Positions 5,946-13,430 of a stretch of 34,514 nt of DNA are shown in pieces; the first letter of the stretch is position 1, and each line of letters opens with the position of its first letter. Position numbers and translations under genes: made by a program. The notes under the pieces are model-generated. The model was not told where the DNA came from and did not search any database. It was given only the letters and a program-made list of their open reading frames with translations. The stretch is from JAXFPC01 sp034180005 (GTDB lineage: Bacteria; Bacillota; Negativicutes; Acidaminococcales; Acidaminococcaceae), in assembly GCA_034180005.1 (NCBI GenBank), contig JAXFPC010000058.1, positions 1-34,514 of the forward strand. Reading direction: 5' to 3'.

Positions 5946-8102
5946 CTAAATATGAATTGTAGCCGAAAGTACGTAATTACGCCCCGGATTCAACATTACC
6001 ATACCGTCCGCATAGGGAGTTGTCGCCGTAGACCAGTACTTTCTGTCGAACACGTTATATACCGTAGCTGCTAAGGAAACAGGTCTGCCGGAAATTTTTG
6101 TCTCATATCTGGCGCCCAAATCGAAACGTGTCCAAGCCGGAACCTTAATGAAATTGTCCGTATCAGCGTAAGATTTACCGAAATATAATCCCCGCGCGTT
6201 TAAAGAAAGTCCTTTGACGGAAGTTTCGTAATCAATACCTAAAGTTGCGTTGACCCTAGGTGTGCCATGCACCCTTTTCCCGTCATGCAAACCGCTTTGT
6301 GTTTTCTTGTATTTTGCGTCCAAAAGCATTATCCCGCCTAAAGCGTGCAAACGCGGAGCAACCTTGCCGAAAATATTCCATTCGATACCTCGATTGCAAT
6401 TTTTCCCGTCGACAACAAAATAATTTTGAGCATTTGTGATTCCTGTAGGTTCTTTAATATTAAAAAGACCCAGCGTGCTTCCCCAATTATTAAAATCCCA
6501 CTTTGCTCCAATTTCATATTGTTTAGTCTTCACGGGAGCAAAAATTTCCTTCTCATTTACGGTTCCCCTGGGCGGTGATACAGTGGACAGTCCCTCCGCA
6601 TAACTCATATAAACGGACGTCTTAGGATTCAGTCTATATAAAGCAGCTATATACGGTGATACTTGTGCCTTGGAATATTTCTTCGTAACGCTTCCGTCGG
6701 AAGAGAAACTCTTAGTTTCAATTTTTTGCTTACGTGCACCTACGATTACTTTCATCTTTTCATCGAAAGCAGTAATGGTATCGCTCACAGTGAAACTGCT
6801 GTTGGTTTTGCTTCCGCTCTGATACCACGGAGCCGTTACCGCTTCAGGTGCTCCATTGTCCACAAGCAACCCTGTATAGATATTTCCTGTGGGGAAGGCA
6901 CGTTTTGCCGAGGTATTCAAAAAATAAGATTTATGTCCCAAGTACTCATAACCAAAATTTATCCTGTGGTTCGTTCTTCCTGTTTTAAAATCTAAATTTA
7001 CTCCAGATGAAAAAGCCTTTCTTGACCAATAGCTGTCTTGACCGCTGGCAAAACCCCACTTGCCGAAATCATAATCTCCGGCATCATTTAAAAGAATTGG
7101 TTTCTGATCGTAATATCCTGGCCACATCAGCTTCTGGTATCCTGCGTTGAAATACGCCGAAATATTATCGGCAATTTTTTGTTCGTGGCTCAAAGTATAA
7201 ACGTGCCTGCTATGCGACAAATCCGACCAGGACGGCATAAAATTTTCCACCACGTTTTTTGCGGACGGTAATCTCGTTACTCCCGATCCCCATGCTTTTT
7301 TTACGTTTAAAACTTCCGGCATACCGTGATGATTGACATTATCATAACCTAGAAGCAAAAGCGTTCTAGATGAATTGGTCCGTTGATCAAGACTAACGTA
7401 TAAATCTTTTCCCCTAAGCGTTTCATTATCAATGCATGTATTGCCGGAATATTTTTCAGCGTTCACTCGTATACCAAATCGTTTATTTTTTCCGAATCTT
7501 TGCCCGTAATCAATGTCATGCACAAAGTGACTGTCTCCGGAGTAAGTTTCCGTCAAAGAGAAATTCCCTTTATCCCCCGCCTTTTTGGGAACAAAATTCA
7601 CAAAGCCAGAAACACTTTGCAACATGCCGGTGCTGCTCAATACAACATTTGGTCCTATGACAGTATCAATTTTTTCAACCCAGTTCATAGGGATAATACC
7701 CATAGCCATCATTCCCGGAATACCGTTTAAAAGCATATCATGAGTATTAAATCTTGAGCCTCTGATCTGTAATTCAACGTTATTATTAGTGGAAGCTCCT
7801 CCAACCATAATTGACGGATTATTAGTCATGACATTCAAAAAATTTCTCGTAGGCATATAGTTGCGTCCAATCGTATCAGCGGTGTAAGAGGACACATTAG
7901 CCGGAACCTCCATATAATCTCTATTACCCAAAATACCGAAATCTATCTGACGATCGACAAATCCTCCCGCCATTGTTCTTTCACCTTCAACCGTTAAAGT
8001 ATCAAGTTTGTAAGACTCCCACTCCGCTGCAGAAACGCAACATGAATTAATGCTGAAAATACCCATAGCCAAAGCAAAAATTTTTTTGTAAGCTTTTTTC
8101 AT
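5946..8102 (-). CDS. TonB-dependent outer-membrane receptor (siderophore/metallophore type)
   Basis: This 718-residue protein is a gated beta-barrel that imports iron chelates or similar compounds using TonB energy. The ATG at 8102 has AAAGGAG at 6 bp and gives a clean signal peptide (MKKAYKK start, cleavage near CVSAA). A TonB box, LDTLTVEG, lies at 33-40. The plug domain follows (VPANVSSYTADTI, LQIRGSRFNTHDMLLNGIPG), then the barrel, with a final SP-type strand block, YNVFDRKYWS, near the end. The last residue is Ile rather than the usual aromatic. It has its own promoter. The FbpABC-like operon lies upstream and a solute-binding protein downstream. TonB/ExbBD are not in the window. The ligand is not identifiable. 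Confidence 0.93.
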   Translation of the reverse strand: MKKAYKKIFALAMGIFSINSCCVSAAEWESYKLDTLTVEGERTMAGGFVDRQIDFGILGNRDYMEVPANVSSYTADTIGRNYMPTRNFLNVMTNNPSIMVGGASTNNNVELQIRGSRFNTHDMLLNGIPGMMAMGIIPMNWVEKIDTVIGPNVVLSSTGMLQSVSGFVNFVPKKAGDKGNFSLTETYSGDSHFVHDIDYGQRFGKNKRFGIRVNAEKYSGNTCIDNETLRGKDLYVSLDQRTNSSRTLLLLGYDNVNHHGMPEVLNVKKAWGSGVTRLPSAKNVVENFMPSWSDLSHSRHVYTLSHEQKIADNISAYFNAGYQKLMWPGYYDQKPILLNDAGDYDFGKWGFASGQDSYWSRKAFSSGVNLDFKTGRTNHRINFGYEYLGHKSYFLNTSAKRAFPTGNIYTGLLVDNGAPEAVTAPWYQSGSKTNSSFTVSDTITAFDEKMKVIVGARKQKIETKSFSSDGSVTKKYSKAQVSPYIAALYRLNPKTSVYMSYAEGLSTVSPPRGTVNEKEIFAPVKTKQYEIGAKWDFNNWGSTLGLFNIKEPTGITNAQNYFVVDGKNCNRGIEWNIFGKVAPRLHALGGIMLLDAKYKKTQSGLHDGKRVHGTPRVNATLGIDYETSVKGLSLNARGLYFGKSYADTDNFIKVPAWTRFDLGARYETKISGRPVSLAATVYNVFDRKYWSTATTPYADGMVMLNPGRNYVLSATIHI

Positions 8103-8126
8103 ACACAGCTCCTTTCGCAAAGTCAA

Positions 8127-8147
8127 TGTTAATACATGTACCTAACA
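8127..8147. promoter_or_regulatory. Imperfect dyad in the receptor leader
   Basis: TGTTA and TAACA arms flank a perfect TACATGTA palindrome, with one base of asymmetry. It sits between the predicted transcription start and the ribosome site of the receptor gene. It could be an operator or an RNA hairpin. No known regulator is recognised. Confidence 0.35.
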
Positions 8148-8174
8148 ACTTACACGCAACTGAAACACAAGCAG

Positions 8175-8203
8175 ATTATATCACTAACTATATTCAATTA
8201 CAA
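8175..8203 (-). promoter_or_regulatory. Promoter of the TonB receptor gene
   Basis: TTGTAA (8203-8198) and TATAAT (8180-8175) are separated by exactly 17 bp. The hexamers are identical to those of the SGNH gene promoter. The predicted leader is about 66 nt. Confidence 0.75.
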
Positions 8204-8261
8204 ACTTTTTTCTTATTGATAATTAAATAAAATTAAAATTTTATTCTCCTCTTCTTGGAAG

Positions 8262-8300
8262 AAAAAATCCGAAGCATCTCCCATGGAGGAAACGCTTCGG
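8262..8300 (-). terminator. Terminator of the FbpABC-like operon
   Basis: On the minus strand CCGAAGC (8300-8294) pairs with GCTTCGG (8275-8269), with a further short internal stem around CATG. ATTTTTTC follows. It lies 68 bp past the permease stop and upstream of the receptor promoter. Confidence 0.8.
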
Positions 8301-8367
8301 CATTCATCTTACGATTGTAAAGTATTATTAATTTATAAAATTTATTTTTGAGACTGTACGGAAGACA

Positions 8368-10020
8368 TTACACGCTGATGTCTTCATTTTTTGTCAGACG
8401 GAAGAACAACAATAGTGAAATTATGGATGTCAATGTTAAAACAGTGGAGTAAGCAGCCGCGTTGCCGAAATTACTGCGTATAACTTCAGCATAAATAGCT
8501 ACGGTCAGTGTACTCGTCTCACTGGTGTAGAGTATAATGCTGGAACTCAATTCACTTATCAGTGTGATCCAGCTCATAATAGCGCCCGCTAATACACCCG
8601 GAAGCATCATGGGTATCATTATTTTGCGAAATGAACTGAATTCCGTAGCTCCCAAACTTATAGCAGCTTCCTCGATACTCGGACTTATCTGCGAAATTAT
8701 CGCCGTGCTGGAACGAATTGTATAAGGCATTCTCCGTATGGACAGAGATATGATCATAATCACGGCCGTGCCGCTGAGAACGAGTGCGCCGCTGTTAAAC
8801 GAAGAAAGCAGAGCTATACCGAGCACGGAACCCGGAATAATATACGGCAGCATCGTCAGAGTATCTAAAATATTAGTCACCAAAGAAGGCTTACGCACCG
8901 TTAGATAAGAGATGATAATTCCCATCACTACAACCACGGCAATAGATGCCAGTCCGTAAATATAAGTGTTGAGAATGGAGTTATTATCCTTAGCCAGTAA
9001 AGTATTGGCGTAATTCATCAACGAAAACTCGCCGGTATAAAAAGCTCCGCCGCTCATCTCCAGGAAAGATGTGAAAATTACCGTAAGCTGCGGCAACATT
9101 GCTATAAATGTCACACCGAATACGAAAGCATATGCCAAAAATTTTCGAACACCCTTAGCAGATACAGCTTCCATAGGTTTCAAAGCTGTCATGGCGTAAG
9201 AATAGCGCTTGGCAAGCAAACGCTGCAGGAAAAACAACAACAGAGTTATCATAATCACAATGACGCACAAAGAGGCGGCAAAGTGATCGTCCGTACTCAC
9301 CTCTCCCATAAATTGAGTGTAAATCAGTACGGGAAAAGTACGGAAGCCTTCGCCTATAAGCATCGGCGTACCGAAATCGGAAAAAACTCTCATGAAAACC
9401 AGCAGAGAACCTGCCAACAAAGATGGCATGACTAAAGGCACTATTATCTGCGTTACTCTTTGGAACGCGCTGCATCCGAGACTTTCGGCAGCTTCGTTGA
9501 GTGAATTGTCGAGATTTTTCAAAGCTCCCGATACGTACATGTAGATCAACGGAAAAGATTGTAAGGAAAAAACCAGCACAATGCCGGCAAAACCGTAGAT
9601 ACCCCCAAATTTTATCCCCAGAAAATCATTGAGCAGCTGAGTGATAAAACCATTGCGGCCAAGTAACTGTATCCATGCATATGCGCCGATAAAAGGCGGC
9701 GACAAATATGATATGACAATTAAAATATTCAGGTACTTGCTGCCGGGAATTTTTACTCTTCTCAGCACGTACGCCATAGGTAAGCCTATGCACGCCGCAA
9801 CTACAGTCGCCGCTATGGTTACAGTGAAACTGTTTAAAATTGTTACCCAATAAAATCTTCTGCCGAGGAATTTTTCAAAGTAGTTAAAAGTTACGGAACC
9901 GCTGGAAGGATCAATAACGCTCTGATAGAGGATGAGTCCCAAAGGATACACCACGAAAAGAATGAAAAAGCACAGCATTATAAAAGCCATCGCTTTCCAG
10001 ATGTTAAGTCTGCTGAACAT
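8368..10020 (-). CDS. ABC transporter permease, fused two-domain (FbpB/AfuB-like)
   Basis: This 550-residue inner-membrane protein has about twelve hydrophobic segments and two BPD permease domains fused in tandem. Each has its EAA loop for contact with the ATPase: EAAESLGCSAFQ near 176 and EEAAISLGATEF near 450. The fused arrangement is typical of ferric-iron type (FbpB/SfuB/AfuB) permeases. The ATG follows the ATPase stop by 2 bp, with GAGGATGGTGAG as ribosome site, so the two are translationally coupled. It is the last gene of a three-gene operon. Confidence 0.92.
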   Translation of the reverse strand: MFSRLNIWKAMAFIMLCFFILFVVYPLGLILYQSVIDPSSGSVTFNYFEKFLGRRFYWVTILNSFTVTIAATVVAACIGLPMAYVLRRVKIPGSKYLNILIVISYLSPPFIGAYAWIQLLGRNGFITQLLNDFLGIKFGGIYGFAGIVLVFSLQSFPLIYMYVSGALKNLDNSLNEAAESLGCSAFQRVTQIIVPLVMPSLLAGSLLVFMRVFSDFGTPMLIGEGFRTFPVLIYTQFMGEVSTDDHFAASLCVIVIMITLLLFFLQRLLAKRYSYAMTALKPMEAVSAKGVRKFLAYAFVFGVTFIAMLPQLTVIFTSFLEMSGGAFYTGEFSLMNYANTLLAKDNNSILNTYIYGLASIAVVVVMGIIISYLTVRKPSLVTNILDTLTMLPYIIPGSVLGIALLSSFNSGALVLSGTAVIMIISLSIRRMPYTIRSSTAIISQISPSIEEAAISLGATEFSSFRKIMIPMMLPGVLAGAIMSWITLISELSSSIILYTSETSTLTVAIYAEVIRSNFGNAAAYSTVLTLTSIISLLLFFRLTKNEDISV

Positions 10021-10022
10021 AG

Positions 10023-11117
10023 CTACTCACCATCCTCTTGAATCAAGTTTCGGGAACCGTCTTCGGTAAACACATTGATTTTTGTTGTGTCCACTGTGAG
10101 CTTCACATTGGTATTGTTAGGTATGAGCTTCGCTGTATCCGATGGACGAATCACTTCCAGTTCCTGCCCGTTTGCCAATTCCAGAAAATAATGAGTGCTC
10201 ACTCCTAAAAAGACGCTGGTGCGAATTTTGGCGGAGATGCCTTCGCCGTCCAAAGCTATAAAAAACTCCTCCGGCCTTACGGAAGCCAATACTTTTTGCC
10301 CGTCCGCGACACTTGCTGACAAATTGTCTACTGCCGTACTGTACTCTCCGAAATTCAAAACTTTTTTCCCGTCGAACAAACGAATTTCCGCAGGCAAAAT
10401 ATTCGACAAACCTATAAAAGTGGAAACAAATTTGTTTGCCGGTCTTTGATAAATTTCTTTAGGCGTACCGGTCTGCTGAATTACACCCTCGTTCATTACG
10501 GCAATTCTGTCGGAAATGGCCAACGCCTCTTCCTGATCGTGAGTTACGTACACTGCCGTGATGCCGACCCTCTGCTGAATACTCTTAATAGCGTTGCGCA
10601 TCTCTACTCTCAGTTTGGCGTCAAGATTTGATAAGGGTTCATCCATGAGCAGTACCTGCGGATGTATTACCAAAGCTCTCGCCAAAGCAACTCTCTGCTG
10701 CTGTCCGCCTGAAAGCTGTGTGGGCATCCGATGTTTCAGATGAGCGATCTTTACTACGGATAAAATCTCATCCACAAGTCGTTCTATTTGCTCGGAAGGC
10801 ATTTTTCTCGTTTTGAGTCCGAAAGCAACGTTATCCGCAACAGACATATGAGGGAAAATAGCATAATTCTGAAAAACCATACCCATATTACGCCGATTGG
10901 TAGGTATATCGTTTATTATTTTATCATCTACATTGATAGTTCCGTCATCTATGGAATTAAAGCCTATGATCATGCGCAGCAATGTTGTCTTACCGCAACC
11001 TGACGGTCCCAATAAAGTGAACAATTCTCCGGGATTTATTTTAAGTGAAAGTCCGTTGATGACGGTGTTCTTTCCGAATCTCTTTACAACATTATCTATA
11101 TCGATGGCGACGCTCAT
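10023..11117 (-). CDS. ABC transporter ATP-binding protein (FbpC/AfuC/PotA-like)
   Basis: This 364-residue cytoplasmic ATPase powers the adjacent permease. It has Walker A GPSGCGKTT near 38, the Q-loop at VFQNYAIFPHM, the signature LSGGQQQR, Walker B VLLMDEPLSNLD and the H-loop VTHDQEEAL. About 120 C-terminal residues (from about 240) form the TOBE-type regulatory/oligosaccharide-binding-fold region seen in the FbpC and PotA families. AAGGAG precedes the ATG at 7 bp. A hairpin terminator separates it from the binding-protein gene upstream, so it is probably expressed at a lower level than that gene. Confidence 0.94.
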   Translation of the reverse strand: MSVAIDIDNVVKRFGKNTVINGLSLKINPGELFTLLGPSGCGKTTLLRMIIGFNSIDDGTINVDDKIINDIPTNRRNMGMVFQNYAIFPHMSVADNVAFGLKTRKMPSEQIERLVDEILSVVKIAHLKHRMPTQLSGGQQQRVALARALVIHPQVLLMDEPLSNLDAKLRVEMRNAIKSIQQRVGITAVYVTHDQEEALAISDRIAVMNEGVIQQTGTPKEIYQRPANKFVSTFIGLSNILPAEIRLFDGKKVLNFGEYSTAVDNLSASVADGQKVLASVRPEEFFIALDGEGISAKIRTSVFLGVSTHYFLELANGQELEVIRPSDTAKLIPNNTNVKLTVDTTKINVFTEDGSRNLIQEDGE

Positions 11118-11149
11118 AACCGTTCTCCTTCAAAAAAAATTATAAAACA

Positions 11150-11171
11150 AAAGGGCTCTTATGAGCCCTTT
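11150..11171 (-). terminator. Intra-operon partial terminator
   Basis: A perfect 9-bp stem (AAAGGGCTC/GAGCCCTTT, 4-nt loop) is followed on the minus strand by a T-rich run (TTGTTTTATAATTTTTTTT). It lies between the binding-protein gene and the ATPase gene. No promoter is evident for the ATPase, so readthrough is expected. Confidence 0.8.
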
Positions 11172-11194
11172 TTAATACCAAACCAAACTACGTG

Positions 11195-12232
11195 TTACAT
11201 TGATTTTTCCAAATGCTCACTGAACGTTTTGGTGAACTTTTCCTTATTGGCGGATACCCATTTTTCATCATATTTAGGAGCCAATTTAATCTTATCCGAC
11301 GGAGTCATATAAGAAGCAAGTTTAGCACCTTTACGCAGAGGACGTACGGTCAAATTTTCACCGACATAATTTTGAATTTTCTCCGACAACATGTAGTCGA
11401 CGAATTTTTTAGCGTTTTCAGGATGTTTACAACCCTTTATAATCTGCACGGACTGTGGAGCATAAAGAGCTCCCTCTTTCGGGAAAACTACCTCTACGGG
11501 CGCGCCGCTCTTAACGAGATTTGCGGCGGGATCTTCCCATGTAAGACCGACAACATACTCACTTCCGGCAACGCCTTTGTAGACCTGACTGGAACTGTTA
11601 GCCATCTTACCGTTCAAGTTGGCGATAAATTTATCCATGTAGTTCCAAGCGGCAGCGCTGAAAGGATCTCCTTCTCCAACGCTGTAAAGCATGGCAACCA
11701 TGGACTGGAATGCTGAACTGGAGTTAACGGGATCGCCGAAAGCAATTTTTCCCTTCAAAGCAGGATTTAACAGGTCGGCGAAACTGTCCAGCTTCATATC
11801 ACCCTTAAGTTTTTTATTAACGATCATTACTGTAGGATCGGAAAATGCCGGCGTAAACGCACCGGTAGTATTTCTGAATTCCGGCATCATATTCGCGTCT
11901 TCCTTGGAAACATATTCCATAAAAAGGTCCTTGGATGAAGCAAGCATAGCCTCGCTGCCTGCCCAAAGTACGTCGCCCAAAGGATTTTTCGCTTCAGATT
12001 TTACTCTTTTGACGACTTCGCCGGTACCTGCAACAACTACATTAACTTTGATTCCGGTATCCTTCTCAAAATTCTGAATCACCGCGTTGTTCAAGCTTTC
12101 GCTGCGGGCTGTGTAAACAACAAGAGTTTTTTCCTCTTCTTTCGGTGCATCGGCTTTCTTTTCGCCGCCGCAGCCTGCCGCTAAAACAGCTCCGGCCATC
12201 ATCAACGCACAGATTTTCTTTCCTAGTTTCAT
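11195..12232 (-). CDS. ABC transporter substrate-binding lipoprotein (FbpA/AfuA-like)
   Basis: This 345-residue periplasmic binding protein belongs to the SBP_bac_6/ferric-binding superfamily. The start ATG at 12232 (GGAGG at 8 bp) is preferred to ATG 12238. The signal peptide ends in LAAGC, predicting lipidation at Cys21 and a membrane anchor. A charged linker follows, then LVVYTARSESLNNAV and FSDPTVMIVNKKL. Around residues 228-238 the sequence reads VGLTWEDPAAN. Haemophilus-type FbpA has an iron-binding tyrosine pair in the comparable region, and I see none here. Ferric ion is therefore only one option; AfuA-like sugar phosphates or phosphonates are others. It is the first gene of the operon, followed by a partial terminator, as is common for abundant binding proteins. 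Confidence 0.88.
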   Translation of the reverse strand: MKLGKKICALMMAGAVLAAGCGGEKKADAPKEEEKTLVVYTARSESLNNAVIQNFEKDTGIKVNVVVAGTGEVVKRVKSEAKNPLGDVLWAGSEAMLASSKDLFMEYVSKEDANMMPEFRNTTGAFTPAFSDPTVMIVNKKLKGDMKLDSFADLLNPALKGKIAFGDPVNSSSAFQSMVAMLYSVGEGDPFSAAAWNYMDKFIANLNGKMANSSSQVYKGVAGSEYVVGLTWEDPAANLVKSGAPVEVVFPKEGALYAPQSVQIIKGCKHPENAKKFVDYMLSEKIQNYVGENLTVRPLRKGAKLASYMTPSDKIKLAPKYDEKWVSANKEKFTKTFSEHLEKSM

Positions 12233-12283
12233 GCTCATAACCTCCGTACTATCATAGTAATCGATACATTTTTACTTACAAAC

Positions 12284-12312
12284 AGTATACTACTTTTGTG
12301 AAAAAAATGCAA
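12284..12312 (-). promoter_or_regulatory. Promoter of the FbpABC-like operon
   Basis: TTGCAT (12312-12307) and TATACT (12289-12284) are separated by 17 bp. The -35 lies in the T-tract of the rpmA terminator. The leader (about 45 nt) contains the dyad TATCGATTACTATGATA, which does not match a Fur box convincingly. Confidence 0.55.
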
Positions 12313-12342
12313 AAAAGTCGCACCCTTACGGATGCGACTTTT
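12313..12342 (-). terminator. Terminator of the rplU-prp-rpmA operon
   Basis: A perfect 10-bp stem (AAAAGTCGCA/TGCGACTTTT) is followed on the minus strand by TTGCATTTTTTT. It lies 14 bp past the rpmA stop codon. Confidence 0.9.
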
Positions 12343-12356
12343 CAATGTTCGAGAGT

Positions 12357-12647
12357 TTAAATAGCAGCCTCTACGGGATAAACACTGATTTGGCGTTTAT
12401 CGCGACCTTTGCGTTCAAATTTAACGCGACCTTCGACGGTTGCGTAAATAGTATAATCCTTACCCATGCCAACATTGTTGCCGGGATGGAATTTAGTACC
12501 GCGCTGACGAACAATTATACTTCCGGCTGTTACCAACTGACTGTCGTGTGCTTTGGTTCCCAAACGCTGAGCATTTGAGTCACGGCCGTTGTGAGAACTG
12601 CCCGTACCTTTTTTATGCGCATGTAATTGCAGAATAATTTCAAACAT
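12357..12647 (-). CDS. rpmA: 50S ribosomal protein L27 (with Prp-cleaved N-terminal extension)
   Basis: This 96-residue large-subunit protein has an N-terminal tail that reaches the peptidyl-transferase centre. The ATG at 12647 (AGGAGGTG at 6 bp) is preferred to the GTG at 12656. The conserved body starts at HKKGTGSSHNGRDS. Ahead of it is the Firmicute-type extension MFEIILQLHA, which the protease Prp removes in this lineage so that the mature tail is exposed. The usual cleavage context is LQxF followed by A; here the residue before Ala is His. prp is the next gene upstream. This supports genuine processing. Confidence 0.96.
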   Translation of the reverse strand: MFEIILQLHAHKKGTGSSHNGRDSNAQRLGTKAHDSQLVTAGSIIVRQRGTKFHPGNNVGMGKDYTIYATVEGRVKFERKGRDKRQISVYPVEAAI

Positions 12648-12652
12648 TAATT

Positions 12653-12979
12653 TCACCTCCTATGTTCTTCAACACGAACATATTGCGGACACTGACGCGA
12701 GATAGACTCCACGCCTAAAAGCATAGTCATCAAAACAGCCTGCGTCAGGTCGTTAGGAGCACTGTTCAATGCTACCCTAAGAATACCCTTCTCCTGATCG
12801 ACAACAAGTGAAGGTTTAATTTTTAAATGTTTTTCCAAACTTATAACGGGAGCCTGCGTAAGTGCTGAAACGGCGCTGCAAATAATATCTTCACCTGCTT
12901 CGCCGTAACCGGAGTGACCGTCGACTTCGTAATCGACAATCATTCCCTGCTCGTCCCGATGTACCTTTAAGGTAATCAT
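12653..12979 (-). CDS. prp: Ribosomal-processing cysteine protease Prp
   Basis: This 108-residue protein (YsxB family) cleaves the N-terminal extension of L27 and is needed for ribosome assembly in Firmicutes. The catalytic pair falls at the canonical positions: His22 in DGHSGYGEAGEDIICSA and Cys34 in the same block. It lies between rplU and rpmA, 2 bp from rplU and 5 bp from the rpmA start, so the protease and its substrate are made together. The Cys-His arrangement is intact, so it should be active. Confidence 0.95.
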   Translation of the reverse strand: MITLKVHRDEQGMIVDYEVDGHSGYGEAGEDIICSAVSALTQAPVISLEKHLKIKPSLVVDQEKGILRVALNSAPNDLTQAVLMTMLLGVESISRQCPQYVRVEEHRR

Positions 12980-12981
12980 TT

Positions 12982-13293
12982 TTATGCTTGGATGCCGGTA
13001 ATCTCAACAGTCGTAAACGGTTGACGATGTCCCTGGCGACGACGATAGTTGGATTTAGCTTTGTATTTGAAAACTAAAATCTTAGCGCCTTTGCCATGTT
13101 CAACTACTTTAGCTGTAACTTTAGCTCCTTCAACAACGGGCTTGCCGATCATAACGTCAGCATCGTTTACAACAGTCAGAACTTCATCAAAAACAACTTC
13201 AGAGCCAACCTCAGCGTTCAATTTTTCAATCTGCAGAGCTTCGCCTTCGCTTACGCGGTATTGTTTACCGCCGGTTTTGATAATTGCGTACAT
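12982..13293 (-). CDS. rplU: 50S ribosomal protein L21
   Basis: This 103-residue protein binds 23S rRNA during large-subunit assembly. MYAIIKTGGKQYRV at the N-terminus and the C-terminal YKAKSNYRRRQGHRQ block (rRNA contact) are diagnostic. AAGGAGGTG precedes the ATG at 13293. It is the first gene of the rplU-prp-rpmA operon, with its own promoter overlapping the 3' end of rng and a structured leader of about 100 nt. Confidence 0.97.
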   Translation of the reverse strand: MYAIIKTGGKQYRVSEGEALQIEKLNAEVGSEVVFDEVLTVVNDADVMIGKPVVEGAKVTAKVVEHGKGAKILVFKYKAKSNYRRRQGHRQPFTTVEITGIQA

Positions 13294-13395
13294 AGGTGCA
13301 CCTCCTTCTTCTAAAACTCGCCAAATACGGTACTCTTTAAATAAAGAGTTTACGGAACCTCTCTGCGCGGTCGGAGATAGACTTAAAGTCTATAC
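13294..13395 (-). promoter_or_regulatory. Structured leader of rplU (possible L21 leader)
   Basis: The leader carries two clear hairpins: ATAGACTT/AAGTCTAT (13377-13393) and ACTCTTT/AAAGAGT (13332-13349), the second just before the ribosome site. Autoregulatory L21 leader RNAs are known upstream of rplU in Firmicutes. Membership of that Rfam family is inferred from position and shape only. Confidence 0.5.
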
Positions 13396-13401
13396 CTGCA
13401 A

Positions 13402-13430
13402 ATTCTATCAGAATAGCGGTCATTTGTCAA
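13402..13430 (-). promoter_or_regulatory. Promoter of rplU-prp-rpmA
   Basis: Consensus TTGACA (13430-13425) and TAGAAT (13407-13402) are separated by exactly 17 bp. The -35 lies within the last codons of rng (VDK-stop). Confidence 0.88.

Noticed and set aside
8203..8248. AT-rich stretch with GATAATTAAATAA upstream of the receptor promoter, as a possible Fur box
   Set aside because: Only one half-site resembles the TGATAAT repeat and the other half is degenerate. It lies upstream of the -35 in DNA that is AT-rich throughout.
12240..12262. TATC...GATA dyad in the FbpA leader as a Fur or other operator
   Set aside because: The spacing and sequence do not match a known consensus, and the arms are only 4 bp.
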